From an uncultured Nitrosomonadales bacterium (lineage in GTDB: Bacteria > Pseudomonadota > Gammaproteobacteria > Burkholderiales > Methylophilaceae), in the NCBI GenBank assembly GCA_913048465.1, contig CAJWVO010000002.1, positions 1 through 64,000 of the forward strand: a DNA stretch of 64,000 nt. The letters run 5' to 3'. Numbering within the stretch: position 1 is the first letter of the stretch; each line of letters starts with the position of its first letter. Below the pieces are notes generated by a model. It saw only the letters and a list, made by a program, of their open reading frames with translations, did no database searches and had not been told where the DNA came from. The translations under genes and the position numbers were made by a program. This document shows, piece by piece, positions 40,325-48,952 of this stretch.

Positions 40325-40789
40325 ATGTTTAATATTGTCTTATATGAGCCAGAAATTCCACCTAATACCGGAAATATTATTAGGCTTTGTTCTAACTCTA
40401 ATTGTAAATTACACCTTATAAAACCTCTTGGGTTTGAATTGAGTGAAAAAACTTTGCGTAGAGCTGGTTTAGATTATATAAAAGAAGAGTTATTTGTCAT
40501 CTATGAGAACTATTCTGATTTTTTATCAAAAAATAAAAATATCAACTTGTTTGGCATATCAACCAAAGGGGAAAATCATTATCATTCAGTAAGTTTTAAA
40601 CCTCATGATTTCTTTATGTTTGGACCTGAAACTCGAGGTTTGCCCGATTCTATAAGAAGCCAACTTGCACCTAATCATCTCCTGAGGGTGCCGATGGTAG
40701 AGAATAGTCGGAGTATTAATTTAGCAAATACAGTATCTATTATTTTATATGAAGCCTGGAGGCAAAATAATTTCTTAGGGAGTGTTTAA
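40325..40789 (+). CDS. trmL: tRNA (cytidine(34)-2'-O)-methyltransferase TrmL
   Basis: SPOUT-fold methyltransferase that modifies the wobble base of tRNA-Leu. The start FNIVLYEPEIPPNTGNIIRLC, the SAM knot FGPETRGLP and the last motif VPMVENSRSINLANTVSIILYE are all present in a compact 154-residue protein. It overlaps gpsA tail to tail by 4 bases. Confidence 0.94.
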   Translation: MFNIVLYEPEIPPNTGNIIRLCSNSNCKLHLIKPLGFELSEKTLRRAGLDYIKEELFVIYENYSDFLSKNKNINLFGISTKGENHYHSVSFKPHDFFMFGPETRGLPDSIRSQLAPNHLLRVPMVENSRSINLANTVSIILYEAWRQNNFLGSV

Positions 40790-41775
40790 TTTTCTGTTGT
40801 TAGTGATCGTGACAACAGATTTTTTACCGCGTCTTTAGCTGATATCTGATTAGTCAATACACGATAAACTTCACAAGTAATAGGCATATCAATGTTTTCA
40901 TGCTTAATTCTCTTAAACACTTCATAACAAGCATTAACTCCCTCTGCAACATGACCAATAGATGAAAGGATTTCTTCTAAACTTTTACCTTCCGCTAACC
41001 GAATACCAACCTCACGATTACGTGAATACTGGCCGGTACATGTAAGTAATAAATCACCAATTCCCGCTAAACCAATAAATGTTTCTTCGGATGCATTCAA
41101 TACCTTTCCAAATCGGGTTATTTCAGCTATACCTCTAGTTATTATGGCAGCCCGCGCATTATTTCCAAAACCCATACCATCAGATATTCCAGAAGCAATT
41201 GCAATAATATTTTTTAAGGAACCGCCAACTGTCACGCCAGCAATGTCATTACTGAGATACACACGCATGCTGCCATGGTGAAATATTTTTGCTACAGAGT
41301 TAGATAATTCTATGTTAGTAGTTGCTAGGGTAACTGCTGTAGGAAGATCTCTTACTAATTCAGCTGCGAAACTTGGTCCCGATAAGACGCCGTAAGCAAG
41401 TTCTTTATTTGCAAGGTAGTCTTGAATTATTTCATGTGGAAAAAGACTAGAACCAGTCTCAAGTCCTTTATTAGTCCATATGATAGGCTTGTTAGGGTCA
41501 ATAGTTTGTATTTTTTGAATTATTTCTGCAAAAGCGTATGTTGGCACTGAGGAAATAACAATATCTGATGATAATACTGCTTCATCAAATGAAGGTGTTA
41601 ATTCAAGCTGATCAGGAAAAGGAAAATCACCAAGATACTTTGGATTGGAACGAGCTTTTTTCATCCCAGAGATATGACCAGAGTCTCGGGCCCATAATTT
41701 CACTGGGTAAGCTTTTGCAGCTTGAATTGCCAAAGCAGTTCCCCATGCGCCTGCGCCAAGAACCGCAACTTTCAT
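40786..41775 (-). CDS. gpsA: Glycerol-3-phosphate dehydrogenase [NAD(P)+]
   Basis: Makes sn-glycerol 3-phosphate for phospholipids. Start chosen at the ATG giving MKVAVLGAGAWGTALAI (329 aa), which overlaps the upstream stop as ATGA; the track's GTG adds five residues. NADH-binding GAGAWG, TNKGLE, the catalytic-lysine block GVTVGGSLKNIIAIASGISDG and RNREVGIRLAEG are clear. It closes the grxC-secB-SH3-gpsA run, an order partly conserved in proteobacteria (secB-gpsA). Confidence 0.95.
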   Translation of the reverse strand: MKVAVLGAGAWGTALAIQAAKAYPVKLWARDSGHISGMKKARSNPKYLGDFPFPDQLELTPSFDEAVLSSDIVISSVPTYAFAEIIQKIQTIDPNKPIIWTNKGLETGSSLFPHEIIQDYLANKELAYGVLSGPSFAAELVRDLPTAVTLATTNIELSNSVAKIFHHGSMRVYLSNDIAGVTVGGSLKNIIAIASGISDGMGFGNNARAAIITRGIAEITRFGKVLNASEETFIGLAGIGDLLLTCTGQYSRNREVGIRLAEGKSLEEILSSIGHVAEGVNACYEVFKRIKHENIDMPITCEVYRVLTNQISAKDAVKNLLSRSLTTEN

Positions 41776-42227
41776 TGTTTGATACCCCACAAATTGGTAA
41801 CTTTAATGAAACCTTCAATGTCCCCTACTTTGGAGTACACTTTTACCCAATCATCAATTTTTTTTTCATCTAAAAGCTCGAGTGTAACGTTCTCATTCAC
41901 CTTCGCAAGCACTGGACTTTCTGATGAAGGTTCTAGGTAAATTGAATTATTATCCTTTAAATTCAAAACTGTACTTTTGGATGATAAGTCACTCGTTTTG
42001 ATCCAATTAATCAATCCCTCATGATCCTTCACTTTCTTCCATTCTTTTAAGCTCACGATCACCTCGAGCGGATATCCTTTCGTAACAATATAAGATTTTT
42101 TTGTCGAGTCTGATGGAGCCTCATGAAGGAATGCTTGATCAGCATTCACTGACATAAAATCTGCATGAGCAAAAGAACTTATGAAACAAAAAAACAAAAG
42201 TGGAAGCCACTTTTGTTTTTTAATCAT
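41772..42227 (-). CDS. Secreted SH3-domain protein between secB and gpsA
   Basis: Starting from the ATG at 42227, the product (151 aa) has a clear signal peptide, MIKKQKWLPLLFFCFISSFAHA, and two bacterial SH3-like domains: FMSVNADQAFLHEAPSDST to HEGLINWIKTSDL, and VLNLKDNNSIYLEPSSESP to DIEGFIKVTNLWG. The closing GWV-type motif (EGFIK, EGLINWIK) is typical of SH3b. Probably periplasmic and cell-wall-facing; function unknown. The track's upstream start at 42281 lies inside secB and lacks a signal peptide. The first codons form a long hairpin at DNA/RNA level (see the repeat entry). Confidence 0.82.
   Translation of the reverse strand: MIKKQKWLPLLFFCFISSFAHADFMSVNADQAFLHEAPSDSTKKSYIVTKGYPLEVIVSLKEWKKVKDHEGLINWIKTSDLSSKSTVLNLKDNNSIYLEPSSESPVLAKVNENVTLELLDEKKIDDWVKVYSKVGDIEGFIKVTNLWGIKQ
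42189..42221 (-). terminator. 15-bp perfect hairpin at the secB/SH3 gene junction
   Basis: On the minus strand the 15-base arms (core AAAAGTGG / CCACTTTT) pair perfectly around a 3-base loop, and the 3' arm ends in a T-rich tract. It begins at the secB stop codon and covers codons 3-13 of the SH3 gene. It looks like an intrinsic terminator or attenuator placed within coding sequence; whether it works is not known. Confidence 0.5.
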
Positions 42228-42735
42228 TCTTTTTTTGCTCTTTAGCTTGTTGTTGTTTTTGTTGAAGGTATAAATTTTCAAAGTTAATCGGGTTCAATAG
42301 AACTGGTTGAAATCCTGATTTCGTTACCATGTCTGATACTGCTTCTCTTGCGTAAGGAAAGAGAATATTTGGACATGTTATCGCGAGAATCATCTCTAAA
42401 CCTTCATCTGGGATATTGTTGATTTGGAAAATGCCAGCCTGGGTTACTTCAACGAGAAAGGCTACTTTATCATCTTGCTTGGAAGTAACAGTAACTTGCA
42501 GTGATACATCATAAAAACCATCTGCCAATGGTTTGGCTGTATTATTCAATTCAATACCAATTTTTGGCGCCTCACGATTCGTAAAAATCTCTGGTGCATT
42601 TGGAACTTCAACTGATGCATCTTTTAAATATAATTTTTCTATTGCAAATCCAGGTTGTTGCGCCTGAGATGGATCAACACCTTTTGCATTATTTTTTTTT
42701 GTTTTGGTTGCTTTCTTTTTTTTATCTTCAGCCAT
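42220..42735 (-). CDS. secB: Protein-export chaperone SecB
   Basis: Cytosolic tetrameric chaperone that keeps precursors unfolded and hands them to SecA. The core is typical: FAIEKLYLKDASVEVPNAP, LEVTQ-like VEVTQAGIF, and CPNILFPYAREAVSDMVTKSGFQPVLLNPINF. At 171 residues it carries a 25-residue Lys-rich N-terminal extension and a Gln/Lys-rich tail compared with E. coli (155 aa). It lies downstream of grxC, as in many proteobacteria. Confidence 0.95.
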   Translation of the reverse strand: MAEDKKKKATKTKKNNAKGVDPSQAQQPGFAIEKLYLKDASVEVPNAPEIFTNREAPKIGIELNNTAKPLADGFYDVSLQVTVTSKQDDKVAFLVEVTQAGIFQINNIPDEGLEMILAITCPNILFPYAREAVSDMVTKSGFQPVLLNPINFENLYLQQKQQQAKEQKKND

Positions 42736-42798
42736 AATTATTCCAACTTAAATTTTTTAAAAAGTGATTTTACACTTTTAAATGTGTAAAACATAGTC

Positions 42799-43062
42799 TT
42801 AAATCTTTGAATTAGAAATCACTTTATCCAATTCACCCGACTGGTCAAATTCTCGTAAGTCATCAAATCCACCAATATGCTGGTCATTAATAAATACTTG
42901 AGGAACAGTTCTTCTGCCAGTTATTTCTATCATTTTTAATAGATCATCATCAGATTTATCAATAAATATTTTATTGATATTATTTAGTCCTTTTTTGTTA
43001 AGCAATTTCTCGGCATTGGTACAGTAAGGACAAAAATTACTTGTGTACATAATTACTTTCAT
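42799..43062 (-). CDS. grxC: Glutaredoxin 3
   Basis: Glutathione-dependent thiol oxidoreductase of 87 residues. Active site CPYC at Cys11-Cys14, cis-proline TVPQVFI, and the glutathione-binding GGFDDL near the C-terminus. The standard first gene of a grxC-secB pair; 63 bases separate it from secB. Confidence 0.95.
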   Translation of the reverse strand: MKVIMYTSNFCPYCTNAEKLLNKKGLNNINKIFIDKSDDDLLKMIEITGRRTVPQVFINDQHIGGFDDLREFDQSGELDKVISNSKI

Positions 43063-43144
43063 ATTATTTATATGGGTCTTTATTTTAAAAATTCAATACT
43101 TTTCATAAAACTAATCTTTCATTGTATGTAGACGATTTTTCAAA

Positions 43145-43153
43145 TGATATAAT
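43145..43153 (+). promoter_or_regulatory. Extended -10 promoter of gpmI, leaderless arrangement
   Basis: TGATATAAT ends 7 bases before the gpmI ATG at 43161, so the predicted transcription start coincides with the start codon. No Shine-Dalgarno sequence is present. The same nonamer precedes adk, where it leaves a normal leader. Confidence 0.6.
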
Positions 43154-43160
43154 TCAATCT

Positions 43161-44690
43161 ATGTCAAAGAAAACTATCACTCTATTAATCCTTGATGGAT
43201 TTGGTCACTCCTCTAACCATGACCATAATGCTATTTCTCATGCAAAAACTCCTAATCTTGATTTTTTAAAATCGAATTATCCAAACGGCTTTATTAATGC
43301 ATCAGAAAACCATGTAGGCTTACCAGATGGTCAAATGGGAAATTCTGAGGTTGGCCATATTAATATTGGTGCTGGTCGTGTAGTTTATCAGGACATACAG
43401 AAAATAAATAACTCAATCAGAAACAACGATTTACAAAATAATATAGCCCTCAAAAAAAGCTTCGATGAACTTAAGAAAAATCAAGGTAGATTGCATTTTC
43501 TTGGATTACTTTCTGATGGCGGTGTCCATAGTCATTACGATCACTTTGAAGCTTTCCTGAAGATTGCAAAAGATAATGGTATAAACAATACCTTCATTCA
43601 TGCATTCCTAGATGGACGAGACACCCCACCAAAGAGCGCTAAAAAATATCTTAATAAATTAGATACATGGATATCGTCAAACAGTTATGGTGTCATTGGA
43701 TCCATAAGTGGTCGATTTTATGCAATGGATCGGGATAACAGATGGGATAGAGTCAAATTAGCTTATGACATGCTTACAGAAGGCCAAACTGATTATGTTT
43801 ATCAAAACAGTATCGAAGCTTTAAACTCTGCATATCTTAGAGGAGAAACAGATGAGTTTGTCTTGCCCTCGTTAATAGATTCTGAAAGCATAATTCAAGA
43901 AAACGATATGGTAGTCTTTCTTAATTTCCGATCTGATCGTGGCAGAGAGTTAACTCGTGCCTTTAAAGATAAAAATTTTAACGAATTTGAAAGATCAACC
44001 AAATTAACTAGCCTCAATTATTTAACAATGACCTGCTATGATCAGTCATTTGAAAATATTTCAGTGTTGTTTCCCCCAGAGAAACTTGCAAATACACTTG
44101 GTTCATATTTAGCTGACAAAGGTTTAACTCAGCTTCGAATTTCTGAAACAGAAAAATATCCTCATGTGACATTCTTTTTTAACGGCGGTGAAGAAGCAAA
44201 ATTTAAAAATGAAGATCGGATTCTCATCCCATCGCCTGATGTTAGAACTTATGATTTAAAACCTGAAATGAGTGTATACGAAGTTACTGAGAAATTAATT
44301 GAGTCCATTAATGCAAAAAAATATGATGTCATCATTTGTAATTTTGCCAATGGTGACATGGTGGGACATACAGGTAATATGGAGGCAGCAAAAAAAGCTG
44401 TCGAAGCCATGGATGAGTGTATTGGTGATATTATCTCAGCAACAGAAAATATATCTGGATCCTTAATAATTACAGCTGATCATGGCAATGCTGAATTGAT
44501 GCTTGATGTTGAAAATAATCAAGTTCACACACAACATACAACAAACCTAGTTCCATTCATTGTTATGGACAAACGAGCAAAAAAAGTTTCTGATAGTGGT
44601 AGTTTATCTGATATCGCTCCAACAATACTTGCCTTGATGGATATAGAAGTACCTAGTGAAATGACAGGAAAAAATTTAGTCACCTTTTGA
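43161..44690 (+). CDS. gpmI: 2,3-bisphosphoglycerate-independent phosphoglycerate mutase
   Basis: Interconverts 3- and 2-phosphoglycerate with two manganese ions. I start at the ATG giving MSKKTITLLILDGFG (509 aa); the TTG start in the track adds 13 residues unlike the family. The alkaline-phosphatase-type metal residues are in LILDGFG, DGQMGNSEVGHINIGAGR (catalytic serine), FANGDMVGHTG and ADHGNAELM. HDGRDTPP-like FLDGRDTPP is also intact. It overlaps envC by one base (TGATG). Confidence 0.96.
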   Translation: MSKKTITLLILDGFGHSSNHDHNAISHAKTPNLDFLKSNYPNGFINASENHVGLPDGQMGNSEVGHINIGAGRVVYQDIQKINNSIRNNDLQNNIALKKSFDELKKNQGRLHFLGLLSDGGVHSHYDHFEAFLKIAKDNGINNTFIHAFLDGRDTPPKSAKKYLNKLDTWISSNSYGVIGSISGRFYAMDRDNRWDRVKLAYDMLTEGQTDYVYQNSIEALNSAYLRGETDEFVLPSLIDSESIIQENDMVVFLNFRSDRGRELTRAFKDKNFNEFERSTKLTSLNYLTMTCYDQSFENISVLFPPEKLANTLGSYLADKGLTQLRISETEKYPHVTFFFNGGEEAKFKNEDRILIPSPDVRTYDLKPEMSVYEVTEKLIESINAKKYDVIICNFANGDMVGHTGNMEAAKKAVEAMDECIGDIISATENISGSLIITADHGNAELMLDVENNQVHTQHTTNLVPFIVMDKRAKKVSDSGSLSDIAPTILALMDIEVPSEMTGKNLVTF

Positions 44691-45877
44691 TGAAAATAAT
44701 TTTTATTACCCTTTGCCTCCTTTTTTATTTCTCCCCCGCTAAAAGTGGCATCGATGAAAGTTCAAAAGACTTAGATAATGTAAAGAAACAAATAAAGAAT
44801 ATTGATGAAGAAATCAAAAAAAATAAGGATAAAAAGAAAAATATTGATAATGAGTTAAAACAACAGGAAAAGAAAATTAGTAAAACGCGAAAAGAAATCC
44901 ATAACATTAATAAAAAATCAAAACAAAATCAAAAAAAATTAAAACAACTTAGCCTGGATCAAAAAAAACTCGAAGAAGAAACAAACAAGAAAAAGATTTA
45001 CCTATCAGCTTTCTTTTTAGACATCCATAAAAAAGGTGATTCGTCATATTTAAAATCAATTATTGATGGTGACAATCCAGGTGATATTTTGCGAGATCAA
45101 AAATTAAAATCCTACTTCACTAACGCACAAGTTGAATTAATCAATCAATTACAGACAGACAAAAAAAAATTATTGGATACTAAAAAAATTATCAATAAAA
45201 CCATAGCTAGAATTGATCGTCAAAAAAAAGATAAAAATAAAATAAAGAAACAATTAGAATCTGAAAAAAGCAATAAAAAAAAATTACTTGCGAGTGTAGC
45301 TAAAGAGATAAAAAACAAAGAACAAGCGAAGAAAAAATTAATAGAGGATGAAAAAAAACTAAAATCTATTATTGATGAGTTAGTTAAAAAAGCAGCAAAA
45401 GAGGAAGAAAAGGAACAGTTAAGAAAAAAAGAAACAAAAAAAACAAAATCAACTGAAAAAGTTGTGCCCTATAAAGGTGGAGCTTTTGCCAAGCTAAAAG
45501 GGAAGTTAACGCTTCCTCTTAAAGGAAAGATTAGATATAAATTTGGAACAAAAAGAAAAGATACTGGAGTTGTATGGAAAGGTATCTTTATTGAAGGTAA
45601 GGAGGGTCAAGATGTTAAATCTGTTGGTCATGGCAAGGTAGCTTATGCAGATTGGTTGAGAGGTTTTGGTAATCTCATCATCATTGACCATGGTCAAGGG
45701 TATATGAGTCTATATGGTTATAATGAATCCGTTTTATTAAATGTCAATGATGAAGTTAAAGAAGGTGATATTATTGCCACAGTTGGAAATACTGGGGGTC
45801 TAGGTATAAATGGTTTATATTTTGAACTCCGTAAAAATAGTAAACCGTTTAATCCATTAGGTTGGACAAAAAAATAA
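44690..45877 (+). CDS. envC: EnvC-like murein hydrolase activator (degenerate LytM domain)
   Basis: Periplasmic activator of the amidases that split septal peptidoglycan. A signal peptide (MKIIFITLCLLFYFSPAKSG) is followed by a long Lys/Glu-rich coiled coil (about residues 22-245) and a C-terminal M23 domain. The zinc ligands of active LytM enzymes are replaced (SLYGYNES where active forms have YxHL/HxH; LYFELR for LHFE), as expected for an activator, not a hydrolase. 395 residues from the ATG overlapping gpmI. gpmI-envC order is common in proteobacteria; the ctp protease that often follows is absent here. Confidence 0.9.
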   Translation: MKIIFITLCLLFYFSPAKSGIDESSKDLDNVKKQIKNIDEEIKKNKDKKKNIDNELKQQEKKISKTRKEIHNINKKSKQNQKKLKQLSLDQKKLEEETNKKKIYLSAFFLDIHKKGDSSYLKSIIDGDNPGDILRDQKLKSYFTNAQVELINQLQTDKKKLLDTKKIINKTIARIDRQKKDKNKIKKQLESEKSNKKKLLASVAKEIKNKEQAKKKLIEDEKKLKSIIDELVKKAAKEEEKEQLRKKETKKTKSTEKVVPYKGGAFAKLKGKLTLPLKGKIRYKFGTKRKDTGVVWKGIFIEGKEGQDVKSVGHGKVAYADWLRGFGNLIIIDHGQGYMSLYGYNESVLLNVNDEVKEGDIIATVGNTGGLGINGLYFELRKNSKPFNPLGWTKK

Positions 45878-45879
45878 TA

Positions 45880-46299
45880 TTATTCACCGATAATATGAAT
45901 AACAATAGATCGATTATGGGCTGAAAATCGATGCTCATATAAAAAGATTCCCTGCCATTGACCAATTTGTAGGACACTGTTTTTAATGGGAATTGATAGA
46001 TGCGTCTGCGTCAATGCCGTTCTAATGTGTGCTGGCATGTCATCAGCGCCTTCCATCGTATGAATAAAACCCGAAGAACCATCCGGTACTAATTTTGAAA
46101 AAAATGTTTCCATGTCAACCAATACATCTGGATCATAATTTTCATTAATTAAAAGGCTAGCCGACGTATGTTTGATATAGGCAGTAAACAAGCCATTCTC
46201 AATTGCAGAATTTCCTACAATTCTTTTAATATCGGCGGTAATGTCATAAAAACCACGGCCTCTAGTAGTTGTTATTTTAATATCTTCAAACTTTTGCAT
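45880..46299 (-). CDS. yjbQ: YjbQ family protein (UPF0047)
   Basis: A 139-residue single-domain protein with the YjbQ hallmarks [20 protein letters not shown] near residue 38 and the closing [10 protein letters not shown] near residue 115. The family has weak thiamine-phosphate synthase activity in vitro; its real role is unsettled. Histidines in IKHTSA and HMEG-like [14 protein letters not shown] probably form the metal site. It follows clpB with a 14-base overlap and is convergent with envC, 2 bases apart. Confidence 0.9.
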   Translation of the reverse strand: MQKFEDIKITTTRGRGFYDITADIKRIVGNSAIENGLFTAYIKHTSASLLINENYDPDVLVDMETFFSKLVPDGSSGFIHTMEGADDMPAHIRTALTQTHLSIPIKNSVLQIGQWQGIFLYEHRFSAHNRSIVIHIIGE

Positions 46300-48877
46300 G
46301 ATCTAATTTATTAATTAAAAATCTATCATTATTAAAATCAATTTCTAAAACGTCTTTATCTAAAAATTTACCAGATAAAATTTCTGTGGAAAGTTTATTT
46401 TCAATTTCATTTTGAATGGCTCTCTTTAGCGGTCTTGCTCCAAAAATAGGGTCAAAACCTGCCTTCCCAATTTCAGATACTGCTTTGTCTGTCACCTTTG
46501 CTTGTATTCCAATTTTTTTAAGCTTAAGTAATAGATTCTCTAATTGAATTTTTGTTATATCACGTAAATGTCTTTCACTCAGCCCGTGGAAAACAACAAC
46601 ATCATCTATTCTATTGATAAATTCAGGTTTGAAATAATCTTTCACCTCTGCCATGACTGAAATTTTGATTACCTGATAATCATCTTGGGTCATTTTTTGA
46701 ATTAGGTCAGACCCTAGGTTAGAAGTCATAATAATGACCGTATTTTTAAAATCGACAGTTTTCCCCTTGCCATCAGTAAGTCTCCCTTCATCTAAAACCT
46801 GAAGAAGTAAATTAAAGACATCGGGATGAGCTTTTTCAATCTCATCAAGCAGTATCACACTATATGGCTTTCTTCTGACTGCTTCAGTTAAATAGCCGCC
46901 CTCTTCATATCCAACGTAACCAGGAGGGGCGCCTATAAGTCTAGCTACAGAATGCTTTTCCATAAATTCAGACATATCAATGCGAATTAAATGTTCTTCA
47001 CTATCAAACAGAAAGCTAGCCAATGATTTTGACAGCTCAGTCTTACCCACGCCAGTTGGTCCTAAAAATAAAAATGATCCATACGGCTTTCCCTCGTCAC
47101 TCAATCCAGACCTTGATCGTCTTATGGCATTTGAGATTGATTTGACCGCCTCATCTTGACCAACGACACGCTGATGCAATACAGACTCCATATTAATTAA
47201 TTTTTCTTTCTCACCTTGCATCATTTTTGCAACAGGAATTCCAGTTACTCTTGAAACAACTTCTGCAATTTCATCAGCCCCAACTTCAGTTCGCAGCATT
47301 TTATTTTGTGACTCAGGTTTTGTTACATCAGCTTTTTTTAACTGTTCTTCAAGTTGAGGTATTTCGCCATACTGCAGTTCGGATACTCTTTGCCAATTCC
47401 CTTTCCTTTTTTCTTCTTCCATAGAAATTTTTAGAGATTCTAATTTCTCTTTTATATCTTTTGCTCCAGTTAAAGTGGCTTTTTCTGACTTCCAAACCTC
47501 CTCTAAGTCAGCAAATTCTTTTTCAATTTTTATAATCTCAGATTCAATAATCGCAAATCTTTCTTTTGAGGCAGCATCTTTATCTTTTTTTACGGCTTCT
47601 CGCTCAATCTTAAGTTGAATCAGTCTTCTTTCTAATTTATCAAGCTGCTCAGGTTTTGAATCAATTTCAATTTTTATTCTTGATGCAGCCTCATCAATGA
47701 GATCAATCGCCTTGTCCGGAAGAAATCGATCCGTGATATATCGATTGGATAATTCAGCTGCAGCAACAATTGCCGGATCTGTAATCTCCACATTGTGATG
47801 TAACTCATACTTTTCTTGCAATCCTCTTAAGATGGCAATGGTTGCTTCCACATCGGGTTCATCCACCATGAATTTTTGAAAACGACGCTCTAATGCAGCA
47901 TCTTTTTCTACATACATTCGATATTCATTCAGCGTGGTTGCGCCGACACAATGTAATTCACCACGTGCTAAAGCAGGTTTAAGCATATTACCAGCGTCCA
48001 TAGCCCCTTCAGTTTTGCCGGCTCCAACCATGGTATGAATTTCATCGATAAATAAAATAATGGTTCCTTGACTAGAGTTAATCTCTTTTAATACAGCCTG
48101 CAATCGTTCCTCAAAATCACCTCTGTATTTTGCGCCCGCCAATAATGACGCCATATCCAGTGACAATACCTGTTTATTCTTTAATGAATCTGGCACCTCC
48201 TGATTCACTATTCTTTGTGCAAGACCTTCAATGATTGCTGTTTTACCAACTCCAGGCTCCCCAATTAATACTGGGTTATTTTTACTTCGGCGTTGCAAAA
48301 CTTGAATTGTTCTTCGAATTTCATCATCTCGACCAATCACCGGGTCCAACTTACCATCCCTTGCCAGTTGGGTCAGATCAATCGTATATTTTTGCAAAGA
48401 TTGGCGATGATTTTCTGCATCTGGAGTTTTGATATTTTGTTCATTCCTTGCGCTCATAACAATCTCCTTTAACTTATTAAAATTTATTCCATGTTCAATT
48501 AGAATTTCTTTGAGACGACTTTTATCATTCTCAAGACTCAAAAGAAATAAATCCGTCGATATGTAATCATCTTTCAACTCAAAGGCTTTTTTTTCAACCC
48601 AACTAAGGAGTGAATTTAATTGTCTCGAAACAGTAGGCTGATTATCATTGGATTGCGATTGTGGAAAATTTTTAATCAGCTGCTCAATGGAGTCATAGGC
48701 CGTATTTTTCATTCCTGATAAACGAAGATAGTCCTGAATATCATCATTGTTGGAAGATGAAATCAGTGCCTTCAATAGGTGTGCTGGTTCAATCTGAGTA
48801 TGATTAGACACATTTGCCAAGGACTGAGCCTCTGCAATGGCCTGTTGAAACTTGGTAGTTAATTTATCAAATCTCAT
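46286..48877 (-). CDS. clpB: ATP-dependent disaggregase ClpB
   Basis: Hexameric chaperone that threads aggregated proteins, working with DnaK. Two N-terminal Clp repeats are followed by AAA1 with Walker [10 protein letters not shown] near residue 205 and the DEIHT Walker B, the coiled-coil middle domain (about 410-525) and AAA2 with GPTGVGKTE near 607 and LLDEIEKAH. 863 residues, full length. A sigma-32 type promoter lies just upstream. ORFs on the plus strand inside it are shadows. Confidence 0.97.
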   Translation of the reverse strand: MRFDKLTTKFQQAIAEAQSLANVSNHTQIEPAHLLKALISSSNNDDIQDYLRLSGMKNTAYDSIEQLIKNFPQSQSNDNQPTVSRQLNSLLSWVEKKAFELKDDYISTDLFLLSLENDKSRLKEILIEHGINFNKLKEIVMSARNEQNIKTPDAENHRQSLQKYTIDLTQLARDGKLDPVIGRDDEIRRTIQVLQRRSKNNPVLIGEPGVGKTAIIEGLAQRIVNQEVPDSLKNKQVLSLDMASLLAGAKYRGDFEERLQAVLKEINSSQGTIILFIDEIHTMVGAGKTEGAMDAGNMLKPALARGELHCVGATTLNEYRMYVEKDAALERRFQKFMVDEPDVEATIAILRGLQEKYELHHNVEITDPAIVAAAELSNRYITDRFLPDKAIDLIDEAASRIKIEIDSKPEQLDKLERRLIQLKIEREAVKKDKDAASKERFAIIESEIIKIEKEFADLEEVWKSEKATLTGAKDIKEKLESLKISMEEEKRKGNWQRVSELQYGEIPQLEEQLKKADVTKPESQNKMLRTEVGADEIAEVVSRVTGIPVAKMMQGEKEKLINMESVLHQRVVGQDEAVKSISNAIRRSRSGLSDEGKPYGSFLFLGPTGVGKTELSKSLASFLFDSEEHLIRIDMSEFMEKHSVARLIGAPPGYVGYEEGGYLTEAVRRKPYSVILLDEIEKAHPDVFNLLLQVLDEGRLTDGKGKTVDFKNTVIIMTSNLGSDLIQKMTQDDYQVIKISVMAEVKDYFKPEFINRIDDVVVFHGLSERHLRDITKIQLENLLLKLKKIGIQAKVTDKAVSEIGKAGFDPIFGARPLKRAIQNEIENKLSTEILSGKFLDKDVLEIDFNNDRFLINKLDHAKV

Positions 48878-48887
48878 CTTTCATTTT

Positions 48888-48919
48888 CCATATAAGAATT
48901 GTTCATATTTCTTATATGG
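48888..48919. repeat. 11-bp perfect inverted repeat on the clpB promoter
   Basis: CCATATAAGAA (48888-48898) and TTCTTATATGG (48909-48919) form a perfect dyad with a 10-base spacer. It spans the sigma-32 -10 box and the 5' leader. It is not the CIRCE element, and no T-run follows, so it is not a normal terminator; operator or leader hairpin are the options. Confidence 0.8.
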
Positions 48920-48940
48920 TGATGAAATTTATTTTTTCAA
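48914..48940 (-). promoter_or_regulatory. Heat-shock (sigma-32) promoter of clpB
   Basis: On the minus strand TTGAAA (48935-48940), 13 bases, then CACCATAT (48914-48921), against the sigma-32 consensus CTTGAAA-N11-16-CCCCATNT: the -10 part differs in one base. The predicted start is about 30 bases before the clpB ATG. Confidence 0.75.
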
Positions 48941-48952
48941 ATTTTTTTTTGG

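Noticed and set aside
41568-41940. Overlapping plus-strand ORFs of 101 and 72 aa
   Set aside because: Antisense to gpsA and the SH3 gene, no family resemblance and no own promoter.
48888-48919. CIRCE (HrcA) operator at clpB
   Set aside because: CIRCE is TTAGCACTC-N9-GAGTGCTAA; the arms here are unrelated.
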